The notes: generated by a model from the letters alone, not told the origin. A stretch of 64,000 nt of DNA from UBA7067 sp051880615 (GCA_051880615.1 JBJEOH010000026.1:62001-126000), one strand, 5' to 3'. Shown: positions 35,222-42,937, counted from the first letter of the stretch. Program-made: numbers and translations.

Positions 35222-35702
35222 CCTTTGCTCCTCCGACTAAAACCGTACAGTCAAGACCAAGTTTGTTTTTTATCGTATTTTTTATTTTCAACCCCTGCCC
35301 CCTGTCCTCATTACTTATGTATATTACTGATTCTATTCCCTTTATGTCATATAATTTGTCGCTATCTGTAATTATCTCAATCTTTTGAGCGGTAATGCCA
35401 ATATTCTCAAGCTGCTCTTCTACAAGCGCCTTTACTTTCTCTTTTGCAAGCACTGTACCTTCAGTTTGCGTTTTGTCTTCAAATTCAGAAAAGCTTTTTT
35501 CTTCAACTTTAATTCCGTTTATTTCATCGGAAACTGCGCTGACAATTCCGCCAAGAGGCATAATTATAATTCCTACCATAAAAATACCGACAGCGAAACG
35601 GACTATTTTTGAAATCTTTCCGATAGGCAAGAGCATTTCGCAAACAAGGCACACAGCGGCACCTGCACAAATAGAGCAAGCCCAAACTATAACTTCATTC
35701 AT
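35214..35702 (-). CDS. spoIIIAF: Stage III sporulation protein AF
   Basis: 162 residues with two membrane helices in the first 60 residues (VWACSICAGAAVCLVCEMLLPIGKISKIVRFAVGIFMVGIIIMPL) and a soluble C-terminal domain with VKALVEEQLENIGITAQKIEII, the ring-building-like part. Component of the SpoIIIA channel assembly. Starts directly after the spoIIIAE stop. Confidence 0.9.
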   Translation of the reverse strand: MNEVIVWACSICAGAAVCLVCEMLLPIGKISKIVRFAVGIFMVGIIIMPLGGIVSAVSDEINGIKVEEKSFSEFEDKTQTEGTVLAKEKVKALVEEQLENIGITAQKIEIITDSDKLYDIKGIESVIYISNEDRGQGLKIKNTIKNKLGLDCTVLVGGAKDE

Positions 35703-36857
35703 TTAAGAACCTCCCAATATCAACAATATTGCAGTTGAAATTATCATAACCGTCATACAGCACAGAAGCAGTACAAGCATTAGCGTTACAACCTTTTTAA
35801 CACCATTGAGCAGTGAGAGAGGAACACCGAGAGAAAACACCTCCGCTACAGCTGCACAACAGCTTATCGTAAACATCCATATAACACATTTAAGTATTGC
35901 AGGCAGATACAATGCAGCTGTGCCGATGATTGCAAACACTCCAACACCTGACTTAAGGAGCTTAAGACTTCCCTGCACCGTTAAAAAAGCATCGCTCAAC
36001 GCTCCTCCTATTACAGGGACAAACGAGCTTATTGCAAACTTTGCTGCCTTTATCCCCGTGTTGTCAGCAGCACTGCCAATAAGAGTTTGCAGTGATAAAA
36101 CAGATACAAATATTGACATCATAAACGAGATTACCCACTTAAAGGCTGTATGAACAAGGTTTATTATTCCACCAAGCTTGACCTTACTGCATAAAGAGGA
36201 AATAACTGTTATACCGAGTAAAATATTCAGAATAGGCGATAAAAGCTTTGAGCCTATTTGAGAAATCACCTCTCCCGCTGCCATAACTGTAGTATAGTAT
36301 GAAGCCCCTGAGATTGAACTGCCCGAAGCGACAAGAATTCCCGCCATTACAGGAACATACATAAGCATAAATGCTGCACCGTTTTTTATTACGGTTGTTC
36401 CTGCTGTCAGGATATCAGCCACAGGAAAAACAACAACTCCGCAAAGGCACAAGGCAGTTATTATTGAAACAGTGCCGTCAAGCGGTGATGCGCCGCAAGA
36501 ATCTTTAAGGCAATCAGACAGAGCACAGAATATTATTATTCCGATTATCGTCAGCATACAGGCAAGCGGCTGAAAAGAGCTTTGTCCGAGAAGTTTAAGT
36601 ATTTCAAGTGTTACTGCACCTATGCTCAATTCATTAAGCTGCTGCCAATCCGGTGAGTTTATCCCTATATCATTCAGAGTATCTTTTGCTTCATCGGGTA
36701 GGCTGTAATACAGGTCGCCTGCACCGCTGTTATCAAGCTGAAAGCTGTAATAATCCTGTAAGTCCTCGTTTATATCAGCGGCATCTGCACATACAACGCT
36801 GAAAGCCGCAATTATTACAGTAAAAAAAACAATTAAAATTCTTTTCATTTTGAACAC
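35703..36857 (-). CDS. spoIIIAE: Stage III sporulation protein AE
   Basis: 384 residues: signal-like N-terminus (about 1-26), an extracytoplasmic segment, then seven or so membrane helices rich in Gly/Ser/Ile. Motifs such as SSISGASYYTTVMAAGEVISQIGSKLLSPILNILLGITVISSL and FVPVIGGALSDAFLTVQGSLKLLKSGVGVFAIIG are characteristic. A polytopic component of the mother-cell export apparatus, with a proposed permease-like role. Two nt separate it from spoIIIAD. Confidence 0.93.
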   Translation of the reverse strand: MFKMKRILIVFFTVIIAAFSVVCADAADINEDLQDYYSFQLDNSGAGDLYYSLPDEAKDTLNDIGINSPDWQQLNELSIGAVTLEILKLLGQSSFQPLACMLTIIGIIIFCALSDCLKDSCGASPLDGTVSIITALCLCGVVVFPVADILTAGTTVIKNGAAFMLMYVPVMAGILVASGSSISGASYYTTVMAAGEVISQIGSKLLSPILNILLGITVISSLCSKVKLGGIINLVHTAFKWVISFMMSIFVSVLSLQTLIGSAADNTGIKAAKFAISSFVPVIGGALSDAFLTVQGSLKLLKSGVGVFAIIGTAALYLPAILKCVIWMFTISCCAAVAEVFSLGVPLSLLNGVKKVVTLMLVLLLCCMTVMIISTAILLILGGS

Positions 36858-36859
36858 CG

Positions 36860-37249
36860 TTATCCGCCGATAATATTAACGGCGTAATTAATTATTTCTT
36901 CAAGCAACGGCAGGCATAAAAGCACAACGGCAAGCTTACCCGCAAGCTCAACCTTTCCTGCCAATGCTCCTTGACCGGCGTCACGGCACGAATCGGCGCT
37001 GAATTGACAGATATAGCATATCCCCATTGACTTTAGGAGTATTCCTATATTCTTGCCTGATTCGCCTAAAAGAGACGACAAACGCTTGATAAGGTCTATG
37101 GCAGGCGATATTGAAGTCAGTATCAGACCAAAAATTATTATTCCGCTTATCATAGCTGTAAGCATTGCAATTTCGGGGTTGTATTTTTTTAACAAGACGA
37201 CAAACACAGCCGCCGCAACTGCAGCAATACATATTACAAAAACATCCAT
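36860..37249 (-). CDS. spoIIIAD: Stage III sporulation protein AD
   Basis: 129 residues with four predicted membrane helices; the C-terminal part with ICYICQFSADSCRDAGQGALAGKVELAGKLAVVLLCLPLLEEIINY is the family signature. Small membrane subunit of the SpoIIIA channel, related to flagellar/type III export membrane proteins in arrangement. Two nt after spoIIIAC. Confidence 0.93.
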   Translation of the reverse strand: MDVFVICIAAVAAAVFVVLLKKYNPEIAMLTAMISGIIIFGLILTSISPAIDLIKRLSSLLGESGKNIGILLKSMGICYICQFSADSCRDAGQGALAGKVELAGKLAVVLLCLPLLEEIINYAVNIIGG

Positions 37250-37251
37250 AA

Positions 37252-37446
37252 TTACAGTCCGAACAAGGTTTTAATAGTCGTAAACAGACCGCTTATTTCA
37301 TAGACCACCATAAGAAGCACTACAATCAACCCTGCGAGTGTTGTCATCATTGCCTGCTCTTCCCTGCCTGAGCGAATAAGCACCTGATTGAGTACAGCGA
37401 CAATTATGCCGATAGCCGCAATTTTAAATATCAAATCAACATTCAT
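37252..37446 (-). CDS. spoIIIAC: Stage III sporulation protein AC
   Basis: 64 residues with two membrane helices joined by the NQVLIRSGREEQAMMTTLAGLI loop, which is the conserved core of SpoIIIAC. Small membrane subunit of the SpoIIIA-SpoIIQ channel. Length is normal (about 66-68 in bacilli). Confidence 0.93.
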   Translation of the reverse strand: MNVDLIFKIAAIGIIVAVLNQVLIRSGREEQAMMTTLAGLIVVLLMVVYEISGLFTTIKTLFGL

Positions 37447-37459
37447 TTATATTCATCCT

Positions 37460-37957
37460 TTAAAGAAAAAACAGTCCTGCGCCTATACCGCAAAAGGTTC
37501 CGAGCAGGCGATAAAGCTTTGACTTTTTTATGCTTTCTTCTCGTTGTGAGTCGAGCAGTTGTTTAACAAGCGATATATACAGATCACAGTGCGAAAGTTG
37601 CCCGTCGCAGTCTGTTGCGCCTAAGTCTGAGAAAAAATCAAGCAAAAGCTTTTTATCATTCTCATTAAGTCCATAGGTGATGGGTAATGAGTTTACTGCA
37701 AGGTTTGCCGCTTTCTTTGTTCCGCAGCTCATAAGATTATCAGCCATAACTGAAAGCATTGGGTTTATCATTTTCTGCTCGCTGTGAAGCAGCATTAACA
37801 GTTCGCTCATTGTATATCCGAGTTTTTCACGAAGTGAGGTAAGAAATAAAAGAAATTGGTCAAAAAACAAAATTCTGTTTGTTGCTTTTCGCGAAATCAG
37901 AAGTCCCGACAGCACTCCTGCGGAAATTATCATTATTATTCCTGCCGCCCTGACCAC
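37460..37957 (-). CDS. spoIIIAB: Stage III sporulation protein AB
   Basis: 165 residues from GTG 37957, chosen because AAGGAGG lies nine bases upstream; a 7-residue longer ATG frame has no such site. N-terminal membrane helix (about 3-22: AAGIIMIISAGVLSGLLIS), then a soluble helical domain with FLLFLTSLREKLGYTMSELLMLL, FFSDLGATDCDGQLSHC and a C-terminal membrane helix LLGTFCGIGAGLFFL. It resembles type II secretion GspF-like folds in known structures. Overlaps the 3' end of spoIIIAA by 98 nt. Confidence 0.88.
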   Translation of the reverse strand: MVRAAGIIMIISAGVLSGLLISRKATNRILFFDQFLLFLTSLREKLGYTMSELLMLLHSEQKMINPMLSVMADNLMSCGTKKAANLAVNSLPITYGLNENDKKLLLDFFSDLGATDCDGQLSHCDLYISLVKQLLDSQREESIKKSKLYRLLGTFCGIGAGLFFL

Positions 37958-38903
37958 CGATAAGCGCCTCCTTATCAAATACCTCTTTTATCTCTCCCGG
38001 GTTTTTACGGCTTTTGAGAAAGACTATTTTTTCGAAAGCTCCCGATTTAATAAGCGCAGCACCCTGAGGTTTTCTCAGCAGTTCAGCAGCACTTCCGGCG
38101 TGCAAAGTGGCTATAACATTCACACCTGCATTGAGGCTTTGTTCAAGCAGGAAGCTTTCATTTGATGTTCCGATTTCATCACATATTATGTAGTCGGGCG
38201 ACAGGCACCTGACAGCCTGCATTACTCCGTCGCTCTTTGAATAGCCGTCGAGAACATCAGAATTTCCGAGGTCATTCTGAGAAACGCCTGCAAACATTGC
38301 ACCAAGCTCTCCCCTCTCATCTATAACTACCGTCTTTTTTGAATATACCGTTGACAGCTGTCGGGCTATATCCCTGAGCAAGGTTGTCTTTCCACAGGAT
38401 GGAGGACCGCACAGAAGCATACCTCCGCTTAAGCTTTTTATCTGTTCAAGCAGCTTATCGGCGCAACCAAAGATTTCTCTTGCTATTCGCAGGTTGATTC
38501 CTGAAATATCTCGTATATTATAAATCTCACCGCCTCGATAAACTGCGGTGCCGCATATTCCTGCACGATGACCGCCCTGCATAGTAATAAAGCCCTTTCG
38601 AATCTCATTTTGCCTGCTGTATACAGAATAGTTACAAAGATTCTGGAAGCAATCCGCAATATCGCGCTGAGTTGCGACAATCATTTTACCGGGCATCATC
38701 TCTTTGACGGTTTTTCCGTCGCAGGTAATATAGTACATTTCATTTGCAGTATAAATCACAACAGGCTTGTTTACTCTAAGCCTGATTTCCTGCGCTGCGC
38801 CTTTACTCTCTTCGTCTATACGAATTATACGCTCAAAAATTCTTTGTCCAAGACCTCTTGCCGCTTTGTCAAAACGCCTAATCTCATCACGATTATCATT
38901 CAT
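37860..38903 (-). CDS. spoIIIAA: Stage III sporulation protein AA (secretion-type ATPase)
   Basis: 347 residues from ATG 38903 (AAAGGATG upstream); a TTG frame 10 codons longer is less likely. Walker A GPPSCGKTTLLRDIAR, Walker B region PDYIICDEIG, and the sensor-like VIATLHAGSAAELL identify the AAA+-type motor of the SpoIIIA apparatus, which energises forespore feeding after engulfment. The protein is about 40 residues longer than B. subtilis SpoIIIAA (307). The extra tail (GGQGGRNNNDNF onward) is encoded in the region overlapping spoIIIAB and looks unlike a domain, perhaps after loss of an earlier stop. Confidence 0.92.
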   Translation of the reverse strand: MNDNRDEIRRFDKAARGLGQRIFERIIRIDEESKGAAQEIRLRVNKPVVIYTANEMYYITCDGKTVKEMMPGKMIVATQRDIADCFQNLCNYSVYSRQNEIRKGFITMQGGHRAGICGTAVYRGGEIYNIRDISGINLRIAREIFGCADKLLEQIKSLSGGMLLCGPPSCGKTTLLRDIARQLSTVYSKKTVVIDERGELGAMFAGVSQNDLGNSDVLDGYSKSDGVMQAVRCLSPDYIICDEIGTSNESFLLEQSLNAGVNVIATLHAGSAAELLRKPQGAALIKSGAFEKIVFLKSRKNPGEIKEVFDKEALIGGQGGRNNNDNFRRSAVGTSDFAKSNKQNFVF

Positions 38904-38932
38904 TTTTATCATCCTTTCATTTTGTTCATTCA

Positions 38933-38961
38933 ATTATATGGACGAGTATATAGAAATATGA
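38933..38961 (-). promoter_or_regulatory. Sigma-E-type promoter of the spoIIIA operon
   Basis: Minus strand: -35 TCATATT (38961-38955), 14-nt spacer, -10 CATATAAT (38940-38933), against the B. subtilis sigma-E consensus KMATATT-N14-CATACAnT (one mismatch). Transcription would start near 38925, 20 nt before spoIIIAA. This fits mother-cell expression. Confidence 0.7.
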
Positions 38962-38997
38962 TAAAAAAATTACGGTCTGCCCTTTACGAACAGACCG
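38962..38997 (-). terminator. Terminator of the small gene upstream of spoIIIA
   Basis: Minus strand: CGGTCTG/CAGACCG stem (38997-38991 with 38979-38973), 11-nt loop, then TAATTTTTTTA. It insulates the spoIIIA promoter from the small gene. Confidence 0.75.
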
Positions 38998-39002
38998 AGG
39001 TG

Positions 39003-39200
39003 TTAAGCTTTGAATTCTTTAGTTATCTTATTTACATATTCCTGCATTTCGGTTTTTGAATTTATTTTGTGTGTTCCGTTAATAACAGAGCGTTTTTCTT
39101 CGTCAGGAAGCTGTGAAAAGCGCTGTAAAGCATCAGGATTTTTTGCAAGCGCCATTGAAAATCCAAGCGGAAGCTCAGATAAAACATCCATAAAATTCAC
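39003..39200 (-). CDS. Small conserved-looking protein of unknown function
   Basis: 65 residues, soluble, mostly helical: MDVLSELPLGFSMALAKNP, then FSQLPDEEKRSVINGTHKINSKTEMQEYVNKI. A GGGGTG ribosome site precedes ATG 39200 and a clean terminator follows, so it is a real single-gene unit. I do not recognise a named family; similar short proteins with 'LGFGMALAQNPEAM..F..L..eE...ii' seem common in Clostridia, from memory. No active-site motif visible. Confidence 0.65.
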   Translation of the reverse strand: MNFMDVLSELPLGFSMALAKNPDALQRFSQLPDEEKRSVINGTHKINSKTEMQEYVNKITKEFKA

Positions 39201-39320
39201 CCCGATATTATCATAGCTAATTCATTGTGAAATATGAGTGTAAAAATGCTTACGCATAAATAAATTTGTTGACAAAAATAATTATTTTGTAATTTTAAGC
39301 AAGAAATTTCAAAAAAGGGC

Positions 39321-39349
39321 TTGACTATTTTTATACAATATGATATTAT
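39321..39349 (+). promoter_or_regulatory. Sigma-A promoter of the tRNA-Ser cluster
   Basis: -35 TTGACT (39321-39326), 17-nt spacer, -10 TATTAT (39344-39349), about 18 nt before the first tRNA base. Confidence 0.7.
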
Positions 39350-39366
39350 AATCAAGCTGATTGCAC

Positions 39367-39455
39367 GGAGGGGTGTCCGAGCGGTTTAAGGAGCTAGTCT
39401 TGAAAACTAGTGATTCCGAAAGGAACCAAGGGTTCGAATCCCTTCCCCTCCGCCA
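39367..39455 (+). tRNA. tRNA-Ser (TGA)
   Basis: Class II tRNA: acceptor GGAGGGG/CCCCTCC, anticodon stem CTAGT/ACTAG with anticodon TGA, long variable arm (GATTCCGAAAGGAACC), T-arm GGGTTCGAATCCC, discriminator G, encoded CCA. Confidence 0.95.
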
Positions 39456-39502
39456 TTAATTTTTTGCAAACAGCATTAATATTTTTTTGTTGTTTGCCCT
39501 AC

Positions 39503-39592
39503 GGAGGATTACTCAAGTGGTGAAGAGGCTCCCCTGCTAAGGGAGTAGGTCGGGTAACCGGCGCGAGGGTTCAAATCCCTTGTCCTCCGCCA
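39503..39592 (+). tRNA. tRNA-Ser (GCT)
   Basis: Class II tRNA: acceptor GGAGGAT/GTCCTCC, anticodon GCT in CCCTGCTAAGGG, long variable arm (GTCGGGTAACCGGC), T-arm GGGTTCAAATCCC, encoded CCA. Confidence 0.95.
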
Positions 39593-39593
39593 G

Positions 39594-39625
39594 AAAAACC
39601 GACTTGTTTTGCAAGTCGGTTTTTC
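39594..39625 (+). terminator. Terminator after tRNA-Ser (GCT)
   Basis: AAAAACCGACTTG (39594-39606) pairs with CAAGTCGGTTTTT (39612-39624); strong T run. Confidence 0.85.
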
Positions 39626-39690
39626 TTCTATATTCACACTTTTCTAAGGTAATGTGTTCTTCACATAAAATGTGTGAAAGTATGGATTAT

Positions 39691-39767
39691 GTTTCCGTAG
39701 CTCAGCTGGATAGAGCAACCGCCTCCTAAGCGGTAGGTCGGGTGTTCGAATCACCTCGGGAACGCCA
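39691..39767 (+). tRNA. tRNA-Arg (CCT)
   Basis: Acceptor GTTTCCG/CGGGAAC, D-arm AGCTCAGCTGGATAGAGC, anticodon loop CTCCTAA with anticodon CCT, T-arm GTGTTCGAATCAC, discriminator G, encoded CCA. Confidence 0.94.
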
Positions 39768-39774
39768 AAGCAAC

Positions 39775-39832
39775 GGTCAGGGGTAAGAAGCCAATTTTCT
39801 TTCTGCCTCTTCCCCATGACTGATTAATTTTT
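39775..39832 (+). terminator. Probable terminator after tRNA-Arg
   Basis: An imperfect stem GGTCAGGGG-TAAGA against TCTTCCCC-ATGAC with bulges, followed by TAATTTTT. Weaker than the other tRNA terminators. Confidence 0.4.
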
Positions 39833-39894
39833 ATTCATAATGTAAACACAATTTAATATGCGTTATCTCCCGGTTATCCGGGGTTAACATATAT

Positions 39895-39983
39895 GGAAGC
39901 GTATCGAAGTGGTCATAACGGGCCTGACTCGAAATCAGGTAGTCCTCACGGGCTCGTGGGTTCGAATCCCACCGCTTCCGCCA
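39895..39983 (+). tRNA. tRNA-Ser (CGA)
   Basis: Class II tRNA: acceptor GGAAGCG/CGCTTCC, anticodon stem CCTGA/TCAGG with anticodon CGA, variable arm AGTCCTCACGGGCTC, T-arm TGGGTTCGAATCCCA, discriminator G, encoded CCA. Confidence 0.95.
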
Positions 39984-39987
39984 ATGG

Positions 39988-40024
39988 AACTCCTTGAAGG
40001 TTTTATCCTACAAGGAGTTTTTCA
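39988..40024 (+). terminator. Terminator after tRNA-Ser (CGA), overlapping the truncated permease end
   Basis: AACTCCTTG (39988-39996) pairs with CAAGGAGTT (40011-40019), then TTTT. The stop codon of the minus-strand permease fragment lies inside this hairpin. Confidence 0.75.
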
Positions 40025-40407
40025 TTTATAAAAAGGACTGCAACAGGTGTGTCGTTATCAATCAACTCATATAAATCCTCGGGTGAATATCCCGATATAT
40101 CTTTTGCTATCATTGATGCGTCAACATCAGAAAGATAATCGTTTGCCGCAGTAAGTATAGCACCTGTGCCGCACACAGTTCCGGTACTGGTTGTCGGATC
40201 CCCGATAAAATTTTCGTATAAATCTGTTCCGTGAAGGACACCAAGATAATAATAATACAAAGTATCTGCTTTTGTTGTTTCGGCGGCTTGTCTGATTGAA
40301 AGTGCAACGCAAGCTGATATAGCGATAACAAGCACGATAATCCCTATCAGGATATTTCGCAGCTTATTGCGTGTAATACTTTTCAACGCATTTTTAATTA
40401 TGTACAT
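40003..40407 (-). pseudogene. Truncated ABC transporter permease (N-terminal fragment)
   Basis: 134 residues reading YIIKNALKSITRNKLRNILIGIIVLVIAISACVALSIRQAAE, the first membrane helix and flanks of a large FtsX/MacB-type permease, then about 90 residues of extracytoplasmic domain. Intact members are 350 to 800 residues with three or more further helices and the ATPase-coupling loop, all missing here. The frame ends inside the terminator of tRNA-Ser (CGA), as if the gene had been cut off at the tRNA 3' flank. A good ribosome site (AAAGGAG) and a regulated promoter remain. It may be a remnant; a short working protein cannot be excluded. Confidence 0.65.
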
Positions 40408-40764
40408 TGTCCGTTTGCTCCTTTTCTTTTTATGTATTATAATTTACACCTTAAACCTTAAATAAACCTTAAAATGATAAATTTTATCAGGTGCAAAAAC
40501 AGCTGTACCGCGCACTGTTACAATTAATTTCAAAAATTCTGTTGAAATTATTTTTCAACAAATAATTATATATATAAAGGCAGCATCCCAATTTAAGGAA
40601 GGCTGCCTTAAGTCTTGCTCACAAGTAGCAAAATAAGATATATTTCATAGAATAAAAGGTAAGCGATGAATTCATCAGAACAATACCAAGCTTAGGTTAT
40701 GTTTTAATAAATTTGATTAAGAAAGATTTATCATAAATCAGAGATTGGTATAAGGGAGGTTAAT
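40408..40764. other. Gene-free stretch between the permease remnant and cwlJ
   Basis: Contains the permease promoter and CCTTAAA repeats (40436-40473), a short hairpin AAGGCAGC/GCTGCCTT (40577-40584 with 40602-40609) without a T run, and the palindrome GATTTA-TCA-TAAATC (40725-40739) 26 nt before cwlJ, a possible operator. No further open frame with a ribosome site was seen. A sporulation-type promoter for cwlJ is expected but was not convincingly found. Confidence 0.5.
40436..40473 (-). promoter_or_regulatory. Activator-type promoter with three CCTTAAA repeats
   Basis: On the minus strand TTTAAGG occurs at 40473-40467, 40462-40456 and 40455-40449 (steps of 11 and 7 bp), then 7 nt later TATAAT (40441-40436). 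There is no good -35. This is typical of promoters switched on by an OmpR-family regulator, common ahead of peptide-resistance ABC transporters. Confidence 0.55.
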
Positions 40765-41211
40765 ATGGCTTTTGACACGAGAGAGCTTTTTGCGCGCCTG
40801 ATACAATGCGAGGCAGGTGGTGAAGGCGAGGACGGAATGAGAGCTGTTGCCTCTATAATTATGAACAGAGCTACCGTTGAATACGGAGAATTTGCAAGAG
40901 TAAGCAACGGCGGCGATGTCAGGGCAATTATTGAGCAGCAAGGACAATTTGTATGTATGAGAACTACTGTCGGCGGGCAATACAACCCACAGAATGTATA
41001 CAATATGAACCCGACGGATGTTCATTATGAAATAGCAGACTGGGCGTTGTCAGGCAACACCCTTTCGGCTGTTGGTAATTCCTTGTTTTTCTTTAATCCG
41101 TATTCCAACACCTGCCCGAAGTATTTTCCGGCAAACCAAATAGGAGTGATTTATAACAGAATAGGCGACCATTGCTTTTATGCACCCACAGAAAAATACA
41201 GAGAAACTTAG
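40765..41211 (+). CDS. cwlJ: Spore cortex-lytic cell wall hydrolase, CwlJ-like
   Basis: 148 residues, a single SleB/CwlJ hydrolase domain (PF07486 type) with the catalytic Glu16 in IQCEAGGEGEDGMRAVASIIMNR and later FVCMRTTVGG, ALSGNTLSAVGNSLFFFNP and RIGDHCFY. No signal peptide, as in CwlJ, which is made in the mother cell and deposited on the spore coat. It degrades cortex peptidoglycan during germination and depends on GerQ, whose gene follows 12 nt later. GGGAGG is seven bases before ATG 40765. Confidence 0.88.
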   Translation: MAFDTRELFARLIQCEAGGEGEDGMRAVASIIMNRATVEYGEFARVSNGGDVRAIIEQQGQFVCMRTTVGGQYNPQNVYNMNPTDVHYEIADWALSGNTLSAVGNSLFFFNPYSNTCPKYFPANQIGVIYNRIGDHCFYAPTEKYRET

Positions 41212-41223
41212 CGGAGGTAATAT

Positions 41224-41808
41224 ATGGATAACAACAGTATTGATTTTGGTAAAATCTACGGCATTTCCGGAGAATGTGCAGGCGGCCCGTGTGATTTCAC
41301 GGGAAATGTAGTTCCCAACACTCCCTCTCTGGAGCAGATTGCAAGCTACAATGTGCGCTTACGAGCCGGTCAGAATCAGGAAAACCCTGAAATTCAAAGA
41401 AAGCTGAGCACTCTTGAGGAGGGCTATCAGCAGGGTGTGATAGCAAAGTACCCCGAAGAAATAACCAAAGCACAGCCAACTCCAGCTATGCCCTCACAGG
41501 GTGCGACAATAGGCACAACAGGAGCAGGACTTACTCAGGCAGTTCCCCCTGAGCTTGCGCCGATAACGGAATATAACCAACCATTCCCTGTCACAGGCGA
41601 AAGTATACAGTATCTCAACGGCTTTATGAGAACTCAGATAGGTCGCCGTATTGAGCTGCAAATGCTCGTCGGCAGCGACACCCTCGTTACAAAAGAGGGC
41701 TTTCTGCTCGGCATAGGCGCAAACTATATACTGATAAATGAAATCGGTACGAATGACCTTACAAGCTGCGATTTTTATAATATCAAATTTGTAAGATATT
41801 TCTATTAA
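41224..41808 (+). CDS. gerQ: Spore coat protein GerQ-like
   Basis: 194 residues. The variable, Pro/Gln-rich N-terminal part (1-115) looks disordered. The C-terminal domain (about 120-194), with EYNQPFPVTGESIQYLNGFMRTQIGRRIELQMLVGSDTLVTKEGFLLGIGANYILINEI, matches GerQ, the coat protein needed to place CwlJ in B. subtilis. The N-terminal region is longer than in bacilli. Ends three nt inside the convergent hemW 3' end, with no obvious terminator between. Confidence 0.85.
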   Translation: MDNNSIDFGKIYGISGECAGGPCDFTGNVVPNTPSLEQIASYNVRLRAGQNQENPEIQRKLSTLEEGYQQGVIAKYPEEITKAQPTPAMPSQGATIGTTGAGLTQAVPPELAPITEYNQPFPVTGESIQYLNGFMRTQIGRRIELQMLVGSDTLVTKEGFLLGIGANYILINEIGTNDLTSCDFYNIKFVRYFY

Positions 41809-42911
41809 CCCCACAAAATTTTAGCAGTGACCGAGTTTGAAAGTAAAAATCCGCTGCTTGTCAGTGCGATTGAATTGTCATCTACTCTTACAAGTCCTGT
41901 GCTGACGAGTTTATGTGCTCTTTCAAAATATTCTTTCGGCAGACGCTTATTGAATCGACGGAAATACAAATCATCTCGTAAGCCGTCACTAAGGCGCAAA
42001 CGCAGCATTGCATATTCCTCGTCATATCCGCCATCTGATTCAAAAACGATTTTATTGTCATAGAAATCCCTGAAGTTATCATTGTAATAAAAGCGTTTAC
42101 AGTCAACCATTGAATGTGCGGCAGGACCTAAACCGAGATAATCGTCGCAGTTCCAGTATTTCAGATTATGACGGCTCTCAAAGCCCGATTTAGAGAAGTT
42201 TGAAATTTCGTATTGATTATAACCGTACTGCTGAAGTCTTTGACACATAAAAAGATACAGCTCCCTCTCGGTATCCTCGTCAGGAAGATTGAGCTTGTCT
42301 GCGTTATTATAAAACGGTGTGCCTTCTTCAATTTTAAGCATATAAGAAGAAATGTGGCTTATCTCCATATTTTTACAAAAATCAATGGAGGATGCAAGCG
42401 ACTCAACGGTCTGCTCGGGAATACAGCACATTAAATCAAGTGAAATATTATTAATCTGAGCCGACCTGATTTTATCAATCAGCTTTTCAATATCTTCTTT
42501 GCAATGCCTTCTGCCTAATATTTTCAATTCATTATCATTTGCAGATTGCATACCTACGGATATTCTGTTTACGCCGTATTTTTTGAGCAGAGAAAAATCA
42601 AGGAGCATAGCGGAGTTTGGATTAACCTCAACCGTAACCTCGTCTGAATCAGCGTTAAAGGAATTATTAACTGCGTCAAGAATTTTTACAAGCCAATCAG
42701 TGCCGATAAGCGACGGTGTGCCTCCGCCGAAATAAACAGTATCGACTTTTTTATTTTTATAAAGGTTGCCGTAGTATTCAATTTTCCTGAGCAATTCTCC
42801 ACAGTATTCCTTGACGGTATTTTTTGAATATGATATAGAATAAAAGCTGCAATACGGGCACTTTTTGCCGCAAAAAGGAATATGAATATAAAGACCTAAT
42901 TTATCAGACAT
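41805..42911 (-). CDS. hemW: Radical SAM heme chaperone HemW-like
   Basis: 368 residues from ATG 42911; the 11-codon longer frame runs into a 17-bp hairpin and lacks a ribosome site. Radical SAM cluster motif CGKKCPYCSFYS (Cys ligands C-x3-C-x2-C), VYFGGGTPSLIG, VTVEVNPNS, GVNRISVGMQSANDNELKILGRRH and the HemW C-terminal part KYWNCDDYLGLGPAAHS. HemW-family proteins bind heme and pass it to heme proteins; older annotation calls them oxygen-independent coproporphyrinogen oxidase. The last gene in its strand run, convergent with gerQ; long leader with a hairpin. Confidence 0.9.
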   Translation of the reverse strand: MSDKLGLYIHIPFCGKKCPYCSFYSISYSKNTVKEYCGELLRKIEYYGNLYKNKKVDTVYFGGGTPSLIGTDWLVKILDAVNNSFNADSDEVTVEVNPNSAMLLDFSLLKKYGVNRISVGMQSANDNELKILGRRHCKEDIEKLIDKIRSAQINNISLDLMCCIPEQTVESLASSIDFCKNMEISHISSYMLKIEEGTPFYNNADKLNLPDEDTERELYLFMCQRLQQYGYNQYEISNFSKSGFESRHNLKYWNCDDYLGLGPAAHSMVDCKRFYYNDNFRDFYDNKIVFESDGGYDEEYAMLRLRLSDGLRDDLYFRRFNKRLPKEYFERAHKLVSTGLVRVDDNSIALTSSGFLLSNSVTAKILWG

Positions 42912-42937
42912 AATATAACACCATTTCTTTTCTACAA

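Noticed and set aside
36154..36178. Very long Gly/Ser-rich membrane segments of spoIIIAE as a separate transporter gene
   Set aside because: They are in frame within spoIIIAE and match its known hydrophobic profile and operon position.
39659..39677. Short palindrome TTCACA...TGTGTGAA before tRNA-Arg as an operator
   Set aside because: Small, AT-rich and without a convincing promoter next to it; tRNA genes are rarely operator controlled.
40646..40654. CATAGAATA as the -10 of a sigma-E or sigma-K promoter for cwlJ
   Set aside because: No matching -35 at the needed distance and it is about 120 nt from the start codon; not convincing.
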